The notes: generated from the letters alone by a model not told the origin. A stretch of 64,000 bases of DNA from Kalaharituber pfeilii (GCA_015179045.1 WHUZ01000042.1:186001-250000), one strand, 5' to 3'. Positions 1 to 11,474 are shown, counted from the stretch's first letter. Translations and numbers: made by a program.

Positions 1-1139
1 CTTTTACTTATTCATCCTCGTTGGCATCTCAACAAATCGGCATGGGATCCATATCAACACTGGACTATGACTCTTGACAATACTCAGACCTCATTATCCA
101 CTCCACTTCTAACACCTAATCTCTTACCTGACCCTCAAGGTCGATACAACTTTGTTCAGACAACATACAATCTCGAGAGTCATTTTGCAGCACAACCTGC
201 TCATATAGCAGCACATCAAGTTCGAGAGATTCAACAAACTGTTCAAGGATTGCAAACTCGTTGGAAAATTCCCACTTTCCCAACTACAATTTTACCTTCT
301 GTAACGGGATAATGTATAGCGAGCCGGGTAAATAGCTTCACGCTAAAAGGTGACCTCTGACAAGCATTTCAGGATGTCGGTACAATACATACGGGTAAGA
401 AGGATGCGACCTGAGTGTGTATTGCAGTCTCAAAAGTATATATAAGTGGTGTTCATGGCTGTGTGTTCCCCGTTCCTTTTCTCTTTATGCAACCTCTTGT
501 ATTTAGTTTCTACTAAGTAGAGTAGTTACCTGCTGTGCCGACCCGCTGAACTGCTGTACTGCTGTGAACCGCCTTACCGCTGCGAACTGCTGAACCGTCG
601 CCTGCCGCCTCCTGCCTGCCTGCGCTCCGTAGATCGCCGTCATCCATGGGCACTAGACCACGACTGCCGTTACACCTTCTCCAGAACCAAGCTTCCGGAC
701 CCAGTTTCGAATAGCATCTGGTACCCCAACCTCACATAACCTAAGGACAAAAGGCACTGCTCGTGGGCCTACTGGTCCTAAAGTGGCTGAGGCTGAGTTA
801 GCTAAATGGCGAGCTATCCAAGAACGTGATAATATTGCTGAAAATTATACTCAGGATGTTATCATTCTGCACTCACGGCGAATTCTGCACTCACGGCGAA
901 AAGTGACTGAAATGCCGGAAAATCATGAAATTCAGGAGTGTGATGATAGTGCAGATAATCACACTCAGGATGTGATTGTTCTGCAGTCACGTAGGATAGT
1001 TCAGGAGGATACTGAAGTAGATACCCAAGTACTGGATTAGGTGGTCTGGTGGCGTGGTGGATAACGATGTGAACATGGGTGTGAACATGGGTTGTATGTA
1101 CTAGTAGACTAGCGGATGCTTTAAATATATATATAGCTA

Positions 1140-1996
1140 TGGTTGGGGACATCTGTACACGGAGTGGGGCGGACATTTGGCTTGATGACTAAGCACTAGT
1201 TATGTAGTAATTACATACACTGTTCTACCCCCTTTCAAACTGTCGCATCGATTTGGTTTTCTCACCCCACCGCCCTGCTACTCCCACCTATACCAGTTGG
1301 ACCTCCACTGCATACTCCTCCTCATATACCTGTTGCATCGGTCGCAAATATCAGTCGTACATATCGGTCGCTCAATCAGTCGCTCAATCCGTCGCTCAAT
1401 CGGTCGCTCAATCAGTCACTCAATCGGTCGCTTAAATCGGTCCTATAACCTGTTCACCCACCCTGTTGCTGCTCGTATTCATTTGATGGTTTACAAGATA
1501 CTCTTCCTTTAGCATTACATTCTGTTTCTTCCGCATCTATTAATCGTTTTTATTATCATTGTTTGTGTACTATTGATGCATATAATGAAGGGTTAACTTA
1601 TGGTACTAAAGAGTTTCATTCACATATATATAAAGGTCATAGACAGGTACCAGATAAAACGAAGTGGTAAAAGGGATATGCATAGGAAATGTATATATTT
1701 TATTCTATTTTTGGTTAGCTATTTTCCTTTTTTGGTTAGTTTACTATGTACTATACCATATTTAGCAGTTACTAAAGGTGGACATTTTTACCCATTCCCA
1801 TATAAAGCTTCTTATCTTTGATTTTCAAATCACGATGACAAAAAATTAAATAAATAGATATCGCTTCAAAATATTATTTTCCATTCACTAATTTATCATT
1901 TTTTGATGCAAAACTAATTTTAACTATTAATTTTGGTTGTGATTTGAGTGTTGAAGTTGATGCGAAATTCACTCCGGTTACAGATGTCCCCAACCA
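1140..1996. mobile_element. Non-autonomous TIR element (857 bp) with TA target duplication
   Basis: The left end TGGTTGGGGACATCTGT and the right end ACAGATGTCCCCAACCA are perfect inverted repeats, and the similarity extends to about 26 bp (CGGAGTG/CACTCCG). TA flanks both sides (1138-1139 and 1997-1998), as expected for a Tc1/mariner/pogo-type transposase. No transposase ORF is visible, so it would need one in trans. It sits inside the MULE terminus. The right half (about 1490-1930) is AT-rich. Confidence 0.8.
1365..1437. repeat. 12-bp tandem repeat, about six units
   Basis: Six near-identical units of the form GTCGCTCAATCR lie inside the TIR element. The units differ at one or two positions. 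No long ORF crosses the array. Confidence 0.85.
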
Positions 1997-2078
1997 TAGT
2001 GCCTTTTATCCCTACTTCCATCCAGTCAGAAAAGTGACTGGATGGAGACATTCCGGTGCTTGCAAGCCTAAATTTCAT

Positions 2079-2121
2079 CGCCATACTGTAGCCCATAGGG
2101 CGGCATGCGATTACAGTACTG

Positions 2122-2154
<33 letters not shown>
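2079..2154 (+). mobile_element. Tail-only LINE A insertion (76 bp) with 13-bp TSD
   Basis: The insert is a tail A variant (GCCCATAGGGC hairpin, GCATGCGATT, CTGAT) followed by about 30 A. The TSD GCCTAAATTTCAT occurs at 2066-2078 and again at 2155-2167. No coding sequence was carried. It lies 11 bp outside the MULE end. Confidence 0.93.
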
Positions 2155-2155
<1 letters not shown>

Positions 2156-2169
2156 CCTAAATTTCATGG

Positions 2170-3677
2170 TGGAGAAGGAATACAGGCTGTAATCTTGGAG
2201 GAGTGGGGATAATATTACTGGTGACGAGATCTCTGAGCTGAAAGATTCTATGCCTCTATGGGTGTAAGCTGTATTATTCAAATGGAGGACACAGAATATT
2301 GATCACCACAATTTTTTGAGGGGAAATACGTGAGACCTGTCCGGGTGCAAAAATCTCTACAGTACCACACAGGCCGCTTCAACTGTCGCGCTTGTGTCAA
2401 ACTTTATGCTGGTAGCGAGGATGTGCAAATACTATAGTAGCTTGCGTAATTGTCTCAACCCAGTTTATGTTATTGTTTTGGACATCGTATATGTTTTTGA
2501 AAATGCTGCATATAAAAAGCTTGTAGATGAAATACAGGTGACCCTGGCTATAGTGAAAAGAAGCGCTATAGTGAAAGTGAAGAACTTTCCGGATTAATTA
2601 ATTCAGCTACAGGTAAAGTTTACTTGCTTAGTGAAATACCGGGGGTAGCCTCAGTACTGCCTCATGTAGTAGGCTGCGCAGAGTGGTAATTTAATTCAAT
2701 ATATCTGAATACCAAAAAAAAAAAACCTTTTAGTGTATCTAACTGCTTCAATATCATAGGCATTGAAGACAAAGCCATTAGCTTGCCATCAGGATTAGGA
2801 AATAATTTGCATAAGTCTTCTGAAGCCATTTCTCTTGGGCATTGTCACACTTCCTGGCGAGCATGACATATCTTCTATTTCTCTAGAGCTGGGCATCCAA
2901 GGCGGCGTCGAGAGGACATGATATCGGAAGTTTGGTAAGGAACTGAATTCACACTTGAGATCTGAATATCGTACACTGAAAATTTCCGCATTTGACAATT
3001 TTTCCCCCCCTGCCTACCTTGAGGCACATGGCAGGATGGGCAAGATGTGTATCTGTCCATCTTATCCGAGCCGCTCATGAGTGGCATAGAAAGTATTGGG
3101 ATACCTGACTAATGCATATCATGCGCTATGCAGTATCCAGTATGCACTAGTATACTTTTGGATAGGCTAGCAAGAGCAGCAGTCCAACAACCAGACTAGC
3201 CTACTTTTGCTATTTCGGCCCTCACGGCTGCTTGCTCGACCTGCTGTTTTGGATTCTATTTCAGTAAGTTTTTTCACAGTTTCGATACCCATGCTGATAG
3301 CCATTTCAACAGCCATGTAGTAGCCATTTTGGCAGCCATTTTGACAGCCATTGCGACAGCCATTTGACGGTCGCTTGGGCAGGAGTCTTAATAGTTATTT
3401 CAGAAGCTTTTTTTGATAGTCGTTTTGGCAGCTGTATCATTGAGCATTTCACACCTATGTTGACAACTTTCTTTACCCATTCTGGTCTGCCATCCCTACT
3501 ATTATTATATATCTAGTTACAGTGCTATACCATGAATATGCTACTCTAATTGCTGTTTGCATAACTGCAGTCTATGTTCAGGTGTATGTTGTAAGGTGGT
3601 GGTAGAGTAGTCTCATGCCAAGCCCTAGGTGGTAGAGAACCCAAAGGGCTAGCAAGTGCCAGGTATCCTAATTCGCA
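2170..3677. other. No recognisable gene
   Basis: ORFs here are short and look random. The only structure seen is a degenerate run of AGCCATTT-type units (about 3298-3370, roughly 18-bp spacing) and CTATAGTGAAA repeated at 2549 and 2568. Possibly eroded transposon DNA. Confidence 0.5.
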
Positions 3678-3688
3678 TAGTGCATACT

Positions 3689-3794
3689 CGCACCACGCAT
3701 GAACACCGCGGGCAGCACATGTACTTAGTCGTTATTCTTTCTTTTTTCTGAAATAAAACCTCGCCATAGCCCATAGGGCGGCATGCGAGTAATG

Positions 3795-3828
<34 letters not shown>
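3689..3828 (+). mobile_element. ORF1-type LINE A 3' end (about 140 bp)
   Basis: The sequence carries the block CATGAACACCGCGGGCAGCA. That block also follows ORF1 coding sequence at 60683-60925 and, in the opposite orientation, at 31788-32626 and 52391-52548. It is followed by tail A and a long polyA. Imperfect TSD: TAGTGCATACT (3678-3688) versus TAGTGTATACT (3829-3839). It is read as a strongly 5'-truncated ORF1-only element. Confidence 0.75.
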
Positions 3829-3829
<1 letters not shown>

Positions 3830-3894
3830 AGTGTATACTGCATTCTGCATAGGATATAATATGCAAGTCAGGTGTCCCAATACTTTTGAAACGA

Positions 3895-3897
<3 letters not shown>

Positions 3898-3931
<34 letters not shown>

Positions 3932-3958
3932 ATCACGTAACCCCGCTTGTAGCTGTTC

Positions 3959-3993
<35 letters not shown>

Positions 3994-4077
3994 TCATTAA
4001 TCGCTTGCCGCCCTATGGGCTATGACGATATCCTAAATACATAAGGAAAAATGACAAGCTGTTCGCCATGGCAGGGC
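3898..4077 (-). mobile_element. Tail-only LINE B insertion, itself split by another insertion
   Basis: PolyT then tail B (ATATCACGTAACCCCGCTTG...GCCATGGCAGGG). The outer TSD TTTGAAACGACCT is at 3885-3897 and 4078-4090. The tail is interrupted at GCCAT by the inner element at 3964-4056. Without the inner element it would be about 74 bp. Confidence 0.92.
3964..4056 (-). mobile_element. Tail-only LINE A insertion nested inside a LINE B tail
   Basis: PolyT, then tail A in reverse (ATCGCTTGCCGCCCTATGGG) and about 30 nt of upstream 3' UTR. The TSD AGCTGTTCGCCAT occurs at 3951-3963 and 4057-4069. The duplicated target is tail B sequence itself. Confidence 0.93.
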
Positions 4078-4278
4078 TTTGAAACGACCTAGTAGTCATC
4101 ACTGGCTTAGTCTATCCATGAGTGGCCTGGGCTAGTTGGTAAATGGGCTACTCATCACTGGGATGGGCCACTACTTAATTTACAAGGTTGAAAGAATAAA
4201 AACGAGCCAAAATGCATAATTAATACATGAATAGAGATGTTGCCGCTTACAGTACATGATTTCTTAACTGAGATGCCT

Positions 4279-4357
4279 TATTTTTTTTATTTTTTTTTTT
4301 TTTCCCTTTTCTTTTTTTAAACGCGTAACCTCGCTTACCGCCATTCACTATGGCAGG
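4279..4357 (-). mobile_element. Degenerate LINE B tail
   Basis: A T-rich run is followed by GCGTAACCTCGCTTACCGCC and CTATGGCAGG, a diverged tail B. The flanks share a longer imperfect duplication of about 26 bp beginning GTACATGATTTCTTAACTGA (about 4253 and 4402). It is longer than the other TSDs and may be a separate tandem duplication. Confidence 0.6.
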
Positions 4358-4851
4358 TCAACTGACATGCATAGTGCTAGAAACAACACTCGGCCTACGG
4401 TACATGATTTCTTAACTGACATGAATAGTGCTATGAATGTTCCGGGCCAGTCATCTCAGCGGGCCACTCATGACTGGCCCGGGTAAAGACACTGTAAACA
4501 GGGGTTGAGCGGCGGCTCAAGAGACTATGATAGGAAACACAGAAGAACACGGCACTGAGACATTGAGACACAGGGATCACGGATCTGGTTTTTACTGAGG
4601 TTCCTTTTTTACAAAAAACGGAGCGGAAAAGCCTCTCAAAAAGTCCCCAGAAGCACTAACTAATTACATGAGAATGTCATATGCACCAGTGTTTGTACCC
4701 ATGCTGTTTGCGGTTTGCTCTATGCATGCCATTTCATGTATTCCTCTGTTTACTCTATGCACCTATCCCCCCTGCAACACCCCACCTTCATCACGGATTC
4801 GGAGTTGTCTTCTCCGAAATCCCGTAACCAAGCAAAAGTCCAACTTTTCAA

Positions 4852-5530
4852 TCAATCAAGATCACAAATAATGAAAGGCTTGATTCGATCGGTATGCCAC
4901 CCTCGGAACTGGCCATGGTCAGGGGTCTCAAAGTCGATTTTGCCTTTGGTAGAAATATGAGTGATTTTGGCGAGACCTCTCCATTTGTCGTTCCAAGGGC
5001 TACCAGGTTTCCTCTTTTTGTATAGTTCTGAAAGAGATTGAGGTCCCCAATAGTATATCGATGTTTGCGTAAGCCAGTCTGGTATTTTTGTATCCTCTTC
5101 CATTGCTTCAGCTGTCGAGAGGTGGTAACATACCAAATTTCATCCAGTTTTTCCTTGTGTAGATAATGATGCTGTCTGGACCCTGCACTTGGTTCTGCTA
5201 CTAGTAGGATTAAATTTTAAATCGCTGATCAAGGTTGATATCCATATAGAAGCTGAAATGGTGAGTAGCCAAGCGAACCAATGTTCGAATTGAGAACCGT
5301 CCAGAAGGCTTTGAGAGGTGGAGCGACATGGAAAAGAACCGGAAGAGGACGGCGGAGAATGGGGAGGAGTATGACGCGCTGGAGAATTTCTTTTCCGGGA
5401 TTAAGTTTTAGAAGTAGGGGGGTGGGGGGCAATGGCGCGGTGAGGTCATGTACGTAGAAATTTCTTTTAGCCTGTCTCCGGCTCGCCCAGGGACCCTGCC
5501 ATGGCTTAGTGCTGTAAGCGGGATTACGTG

Positions 5531-5571
<41 letters not shown>

Positions 5572-5797
5572 GATGTTCGAATTGAAGGAGAACATGGTTG
5601 CCTGGATCATTTTTCCCCATGACTTTGGATCTTGATTAGCGAGCTTTGCAATTGATGAGTTAACTGACTGGATAGCTTTCTCAGCTTTGCCTTGAGTTTT
5701 TCGCAGTTCCAGGACTTGCAATGACCCATTTGATGCCATGTTCCTTTGCAAACTCCGCAGTCCGTAGTTGTGGGAGCGTGAACTCCGGTCTAAAAAC
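4852..5797 (-). pseudogene. Ty3/gypsy integrase remnant
   Basis: Read on the minus strand, the sequence begins inside the integrase core near 5790. Motifs EFAKEHGIKWVIASPGTAK and KAEKAIQSVNSSIAKLANQ match the region around the second and third acidic residues. After the LINE insertion it continues IGSLGYSPFQLLYGYQP (5230-5290), then a C-terminal part with LYKKRKPGSPWNDKWRG and WHTDRIKPF (4852-5010), resembling the GPY/F-type tail of chromoviral integrases. Reading frames are broken and the N-terminus and first catalytic residue are absent, so it is not functional. The neighbouring LTR-like repeats support the assignment. Confidence 0.75.
5294..5572 (+). mobile_element. LINE B 3' fragment (279 bp) inserted in integrase
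   Basis: Contains the end of LINE B ORF2, its 3' UTR with the block GCCTGTCTCCGGCTCGCCCA, tail B and an A-rich end. TSD ATGTTCGAATTGA is at 5281-5293 and 5573-5585. The insertion splits integrase codons FNSN and IGSL. The 3' junction has T15 then A24, an odd tail possibly from template slippage. Confidence 0.9.
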
Positions 5798-5992
5798 GCT
5801 GTAAACAGGGTTGAGCGGCTCAAGGGACTGATAGGAAACACAGACGAAACACTGAGACACAGGGATCACAGATCAGGCATTCGCTGAGGTTGTTCTAGTT
5901 ACAAAAAAAAAAAAAAAAAAAAAATGGAGCGGAAGGGCCTCTCAAAAAAGTCCCCCCAAAACACTTACTACTTTCATGAGAACGTCATATGC

Positions 5993-6375
5993 CTGGAAAA
6001 GGACGGCGGAGAACGGGGAGGAGTGGGATGAGTTGGAAAAAGGTTCTTTTCCGGGATCAGGTTTTAGAAGCGCGCGATTCCCCGACCCGGGTCGGGAATT
6101 TATGAGGGGGGAAGGGGGGGGATGACGTCAGGTAACGAGAAATTTTCTTTCAGCCTGGGTGAAGGCGTGGAGGAAGGGGAGGAGAGAGGTGGAGGCGGCG
6201 GAATAGGGTAGCGGTGGGGGCATCTCGCTTTCCGATGCAGAAACGAGAAGAACCATCCAGAAGTTTCTAGAAGGGGAGAGGGGATGGAACGGGAATGTGT
6301 ATGTAGAACTTTCTTGGGACCCTGCCATGGTTTGGCGCCGCAAGTGGGGTTACGTGACTTAAAATAAAAAAACGT
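5993..6375 (+). mobile_element. LINE B 3' fragment
   Basis: Shows the same 3' UTR blocks as the copy at 19914-21086: GGCGGAGAACGGGGAGGAGT, GGGATCAGGTTTTAGAAGC, then GAACTTTCTTGGGACCCTGC and tail B with a short A-rich end. It follows directly on the broken LTR. I found no TSD, so the junction may have rearranged. Confidence 0.75.
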
Positions 6376-7193
6376 GAATTTTTTTTATTTATCATTACCC
6401 GATCACCTCCCCTCCATATCTCGCACCTGAACCATATGTGTTCCCCTTCTTTCAGAATCAATTGCCGATAACTACACTCACCGACTTGCAGTTTATGCCC
6501 TCGCCTGTGTCCAATGGCATTTCGACCCTTAGGCCCCTCCACAAGACTCGAAGCACGGGTTTTATTATTTCATGACGGGTGGCTCTGTAGCAGGGCAGTG
6601 AGCAGTCATCCTGAAGCTTTGAGCATTGAAACCACTGAGGCAGAGATTGGCTTTACAACTGTCCTGTCGAGCCCTATAAGCCCTACAGAGCTTAGAGATT
6701 GCCGTACAGAAGGTGTCAAACTTGCAGCTGCTAAGGCTAGTCCGCTGCTAGGTCGCTCGATCCTTTGTAGCTGCCTCCTGATAGGATGTTATTGTTACTA
6801 CTATCTCTTTGAATTGAGGTCTTAGAAGCCAGTAAATTGCCAGTTACTCTAGCCCCTGCTTCCCTGCACGTGATACGCGGCTTTATCTAGCTTGTTATTA
6901 TTTAATGTCTTCACCAATAAGCAACAAACAAGGCTGGGCTCAAGCATGGATTGACCGTTCAACGTTACATGTGCAGTCACACGTGATGAGCTCAGGCCCG
7001 CCATCTGGGTTTACCAGCTGTCGTCTTGGCCTTCATGAATGTCAACATGACGACAAACGAAACTTTTCCGCAGTCGTCTAGAAGCCGCCGTCATCAGAAT
7101 ATCGAACAATTAACCAAATTCACCAAATAAACAAAAAGGACAAACAACAAGGAAAGGAAACTCAAAGCGACACTGAATGACAAGAAAACAAAA
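6376..7193. other. No recognisable gene; upstream region of gene 1
   Basis: A 91-aa minus-strand frame ends around 6400-6540 but has no recognisable motif. No transposon ends were seen. The last 100 nt before the gene-1 ATG are A/C-rich, as in many fungal 5' leaders. Confidence 0.4.
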
Positions 7194-9362
7194 ATGGCTC
7201 CCATAGCAAATGAACGCACCCCGCTGTACAGTGGTTCGCAGCAGGAGAACCGCTGGCACTCCTCGACCGCATTCAATAGGGAACATACCGGTGATCGTGA
7301 TTCTGAAGCATCCTGTGATGAGAGGGAATCCACCCCGTCTTGCGGCAGGAAAGCAGCGCTGGCACGTGGATTGCTCATCTGCCTGGCTGTGGTTTGCTCC
7401 GTCGTTGGCAGCCTGATCATGATGTCTGGATTCGATTCGTGCCCACGTAACCCACATGTGCCGGATGAACGAGGAGACGTGCCCGGTACGACAAGGAGGA
7501 TCGCCGTTATCGGTACGTGCCTGAATTCGAGTTGTGCTGCTTGCTTCCGTTCTCTGGCGCTCGATCCATTCTACAGCTGTCCCGCTAATGCTTACTAAAC
7601 TAGGCGCCGGAGCGTCAGGCGTCTCAGCAGCATACCACCTAGCCAAGTCCAGGCGGCCAAGGGACACGGTTGAGATCACGGTATTCGAGCGCTCCGACCG
7701 CGTCGGCGGGCGGTGCGAAACTGTCCATGTCCCTTTCGGCGGTGCAGGTGGCCCGAACACACCCGGAAAGATGGCAGTAGAGCTTGGAGCTCCCGGGTTC
7801 CATACCTCCATGGACCCACTGTTCACGTCGATTGTCCATGAGCTTGGGATGGCTGACGAGCAGCTTGTCCCGGGAGGGAGATGGGGGCCAGTGGAGGGGG
7901 ACTGGGAGCTTGGAATGTAAGTTTGTACGTTTGAAATTTGAATTTTAAATAATTGATTGAGAATTTGCGTTGCCATTTAGATGTCCTCGCTTCGTTCATA
8001 CTGACTTGCCTGATCTATAGCTACGACGGGGAATCTCTCCTCTTCCGTAAGCCATACAACCCCTCCATCCTCGGGTGGTTGTGGACCTCCATTAGTCCTT
8101 TCTTTCGCTATGGCTGGTCTGGTTGGATTATGGGCACCGTGACCAGTAAACTCACCCCTCTGTGGAAACACTATACCAATGCGGTGGCCCTGCCTGGGGC
8201 CGCAACCTTGTTCCCTAAGTCTCTCATCCCCGCGCTGACAACCCAAGCGACCGTGTTCTTGGAAAATGCTGGCGTGAGGTCCCCGTTCTCGACGGAGCAG
8301 GTGCAGGCTCGTGTGCGTGCTCGGTACGCTGCAAATTTGGGTGTTGTGAGCGGGATGCATGCGGTTAGGGCCTTGAGGGAGTGTGACACTGCACGGGAGG
8401 AACATATATATATACGGGATGAAGATGGACGTGGGATCGCAGGAGTGTTGTCTAAGATGCTACAGGCAGCTGGAAACGAGTCAGGGGTGGACGTGGAGGT
8501 CAAGCTCTCTTCGCCGGTGTTAGGAGTCCGCAGGAACACGACTGGGGATGAGAAAGGAGATAGCAATGTGGGGGCCAGGTGGATGGTGTCATATTCTGCT
8601 CCGGGGCTGCATGAGCACGTGACAGGCGCGTTTGAGCACGTGGTTATTGCGTCCGCATGGGCGCAAGCACGGATGCAAGTCCCCCTTTCCGTTTCTGAGC
8701 CTCCACAGACGAGCTTTGAGGCCGTCCACGTCACAGTGTTCACCACCCCTGGGCAGCTTGCACCCGAGGAGTTCGGGCTGAGCAAAGGGGATCTAAATGG
8801 GATGTCACAGATGCTATTAAGTACCCTTCACGAAGGTGCAGAGCAGGAGAAATTAGCTGGGCGGACCGGTACGGTTGGAGTCGGTGGTGTGGGGTGGTGG
8901 AGCGTGGAGCACGTGGGGACTGTGCTGAGGGCGGTTGGGATAGGCCGTGGAGGCGAATACCATAGGGTGGAAAGGGTGTATAAGATCCTTTCGCCGAAGG
9001 AGATTCCGGATAGGGTGATTGCGCGAATGGTTGGTGGGGAGGTTGGTTGGGTTTATCGGCATCATGTGAGTTTGTCCTTGATCTGTTCATTGCATGAGAT
9101 TGACCTATTGTAAATTTGATGAAGTATCTGACAAAAACCGCAGTGGGAGCACGCCTTTGCCACTCCCTTGTTCACAGAACCTGACATGCGGATCAAGCTC
9201 GACGATGGGCTGTGGTATACCGCCGGCATGGAGGGCGTCTGGGATGGCCTTGAGGGAGCGGTGGTCATGGGGAAGAGAGTGGCAGAGGAAATTGCGAGCG
9301 GGTGGGGATGGGTAAGGCCGGGAGGTGCGAAAAAGTTATGCTCTACTAGTATGATGAATTAA
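7194..9362 (+). CDS. Prenylcysteine-oxidase-like flavoprotein (four exons, 631 aa)
   Basis: Proposed exons are 7194-7512, 7604-7916, 8021-9065 and 9144-9362, giving one 632-codon frame. The introns start GTACGTG, GTAAGTT and GTGAGTT and end in TAG, TAG and CAG. The N-terminus is cytosolic-looking, then a hydrophobic signal-anchor (LLICLAVVCSVVGSLIMM, about residues 58-75). Intron 1 splits the FAD-binding motif IAVIGAGASG, and the ERSDRVGGR motif of FAD oxidoreductases follows. The C-terminus WYTAGMEGVWDGLEGAVVMG fits the closing FAD-contact segment. Order and length (family members are about 500-600 aa) match prenylcysteine lyase proteins, which oxidatively cleave the thioether of prenylcysteine left after prenyl-protein turnover, typically in a lysosomal or vacuolar compartment. 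Substrate and location are inferred. It stands alone and appears intact. Confidence 0.88.
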
Positions 9363-9671
9363 TTCGGGAATGTGGGTAATGGGACTATGATGCGTCTGTG
9401 GAGGCTTTTATTCATTCGGGGTTTTATGAAGTACGTAGGGATGATCACATTGCATATTACATATTTAACGGTGGAGAATGATACATCTAAGCTTCCCTTG
9501 TTTCAGTTACGATGAGGGCCAGCCTTTCATATTTCTTATAGCCAGAATATGCTTATATTTTATGCACCATTGTAGCTGTAGCCAGTTTTCTCAACGGGCC
9601 GGCCAGAGTGCTATCTGGGCATTCCCAATTTGGTTTGGTGCCCCGGGCATGTGAGAGCTAAGTTGAAAGTG

Positions 9672-9840
9672 CGCGGATGGGACGTCAAGGGGTTACGCAT
9701 TGGCACATGGCTCTTTCATTTCTAACTCTCCTTTTCTCCTTCTTTCCTCTTTCATATATATCTCTCATGTACCTACCTAAATCGCCATAGCCCTTAGGGC
9801 GGCAAGCGATCAATGGTATTAAAACACAAAAAAAAAAAAC
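9672..9840 (+). mobile_element. LINE A 3' fragment (169 bp)
   Basis: About 110 bp of T/C-rich 3' UTR lead into tail A (ATCGCCATAG...GCAAGCGAT) and an A-rich end. TSD GTTGAAAGTG is at 9662-9671 and 9841-9850. The outer stem here is ATCGC/GCGAT in place of CTCGC/GCGAG, so both sides changed together. Confidence 0.88.
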
Positions 9841-9850
9841 GTTGAAAGTG

Positions 9851-11470
9851 AGCGAAGAGAGTAGTTTGGACGAGAGGTTCCCAAATGGACTGGCAATATG
9901 TTCCAGCTCAACATCCGAGCCACACTCCCCTCCTCAGTCCCCATCACTGTATCTTCCCACCACTTTTCGCCCCATTTTGTCCTCCGTGCCTTGCTCCCTT
10001 TCAGGTGCCCTAGTATTCTGCGTTTCCGCTCCATATACACTCCACTCCGTCTGCCTTGTCTCGCCTCCATCCCTCCTCCTTTCCTCCGCTTTTATCCTTC
10101 TCGACTCTGCCTTGCACCCTGTTTCACTCATCACCTCTCTCTGCTATGGCAGCTTTGCTACTATTCTTGCTGCCTCTTCTGTTTATTTCCCTCTACTTGC
10201 CTGTGTCCCTCCACCCACATCAGTGCTATGACTGGTGTAATGAATGAATGGGTGATCAGCCTATTCTCTCATCCCCCCTCCGTCCCGGAGCTTTATATTC
10301 GCGGGAGTAGGCCCAAAAGGCTGAGGAGGGAAGTCTACCTAAAATATACAAATAGGTAACATGTATCCCAAACGGGAATAGGGAATAGTACGCTTGCCAA
10401 GGCCAGCCATGCAGCCAGGCACGTGGGGCACAGCGCCTGGCCGTCAGAGGCGACATCCACCCGAGATGCGCCGTAAAGCTGCTAACTGACCATTCGGCCT
10501 GATCAACCGATCGGTTACGAGACTAACGGCGGGCACAAGCACACTAGAAAACGGGTTGCGAGCACGGAAGAGTATCGGAAGATGGTACATGGGAATGACA
10601 GATGGCTGATGCCACGACATATTATATCTACGACGCACTTGACATTTGCTCTTGATGTCAGATAGGATAATGAATAACAAATGAAAGGCGCTCTGGAGAA
10701 AACGTCTTTATAAGAGCCTGAGAACGGCCCTTAGAAAGTCCAAGCCCCAAGCTGTGCCCTAAATTACATCTCACATTTTGCTGCATATCGTAGCATCCGT
10801 AACCATATCCTCCAGGCTCCTGCTGACTCTGCCTTCCAGTACTTTCCTGCATGCTGCCACTACTTGCTCTGTTGATGGGCGTCCTAGTGCCGCCTTTGCC
10901 GCCTGCTGATTTGCGATCTGAGAGTCTGGGAGTTCAGCTTCATTTGAATCCTGAATGGGTCTCGCATCGCTAGCAGCTCAGCGTTGTTTACTGTTGCCTT
11001 CTCTTCTGTATATATGAAGTGTGCCATGCCCCTGAGGACCCATCTACTCCTGCTCTCATGCTTCATTATTACCGTCCACATGGACTGTGTGATGGGACTG
11101 GCTCGAGGCCGAGGGCACGAGGCGAATGGCACGAGGCGAGTTTGCACGAGGCAAATGGCACGAGGCAGCGTGAGAGATGTATATGTCTTGAAGTCTAATG
11201 CGAGAAAGAAAAGTCTAGGAGTTTCTCCCCCCTTAAATACCCTTCCTTCATCCCATCTCGCTACCCTAAGCGGTAACATCTCCCTCCTACCCGAACACTA
11301 CTTCCCAAAGAGGTACCACCTGAAGAGGTAATCTCACAGACTGCTTCCCACCCTCCGTCCGTCACCCTCGTTAGTACGCGTTCCTCCTTCCTGCTTGACT
11401 CCCTTGCCAACCTGTCTTGTTGGACCATAACTAGTTAACGTATAAAGACCGAGCCTTAGCATACTGGCGT
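9851..11470. repeat. Diverged repeat DNA, no gene; CACGAGGC minisatellite
   Basis: No convincing ORF. At 11105-11166 there are five copies of GCACGAGGC with variable 3-10 nt spacers. The segment around 10450-10520 (GACCATTCGGCCTGATCAAC) is repeated in inverse orientation near 50755-50830. CGGCCCTTAG near 10725 resembles a stretch near 60385. These are probably pieces of a dispersed, LTR-like element that I could not delimit. Confidence 0.5.
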
Positions 11471-11474
11471 CTCT

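Larger units (their letters stand above)
1..2055 (+). mobile_element. Mutator-like DNA transposon (MULE), left part outside window, right terminus at 2055
   Basis: Positions 67-312 encode the C-terminal end of a transposase. They align with the better preserved copy at 34501-35936, sharing phrases such as TPNLLPDPQ and YNLESHFAAQPAH. The sequence near 1080-1138 and 1999-2055 matches the terminal inverted repeat of that copy, ending in GACATTCCG at 2055. A separate TIR element (1140-1996) splits this terminus, and joining the two halves restores the MULE end. A second coding remnant at 783-1040 has internal direct repeats and matches 35600-35720. The copy is fragmentary and unlikely to be active. 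The MULE assignment rests on the SWIM finger of the other copy. Confidence 0.75.
4493..5992 (-). mobile_element. Internally deleted Ty3/gypsy-type LTR retrotransposon
   Basis: Direct repeats at 4493-4779 and 5800-5992 (about 80% alike) look like LTRs. In the element's own orientation the complete one starts TGTTGCAGGG and ends TTTACA. Only about 1 kb lies between them and it encodes integrase, so gag, protease, RT and RNase H are missing. The right-hand LTR breaks off where a LINE B fragment begins (5993). The internal part also carries a LINE B insertion (5294-5572). Confidence 0.75.

Noticed and set aside
1365..1437. Possible CRISPR-like array (regular 12-bp spacing)
   Set aside because: Units are contiguous without spacers, and the sequence is eukaryotic. 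It is a minisatellite.
7110..7976. 288-aa minus-strand ORF overlapping gene 1
   Set aside because: Overlaps two exons and two introns of the prenylcysteine-oxidase-like gene and shows no motif; composition reflects the antisense of GC-rich exons.
8171..8785. 204-aa minus-strand ORF
   Set aside because: Antisense to exon 3 of gene 1; no independent support.
11105..11166. CACGAGGC repeats as a regulatory operator array
   Set aside because: Irregular spacing and no adjacent gene; treated as a minisatellite.
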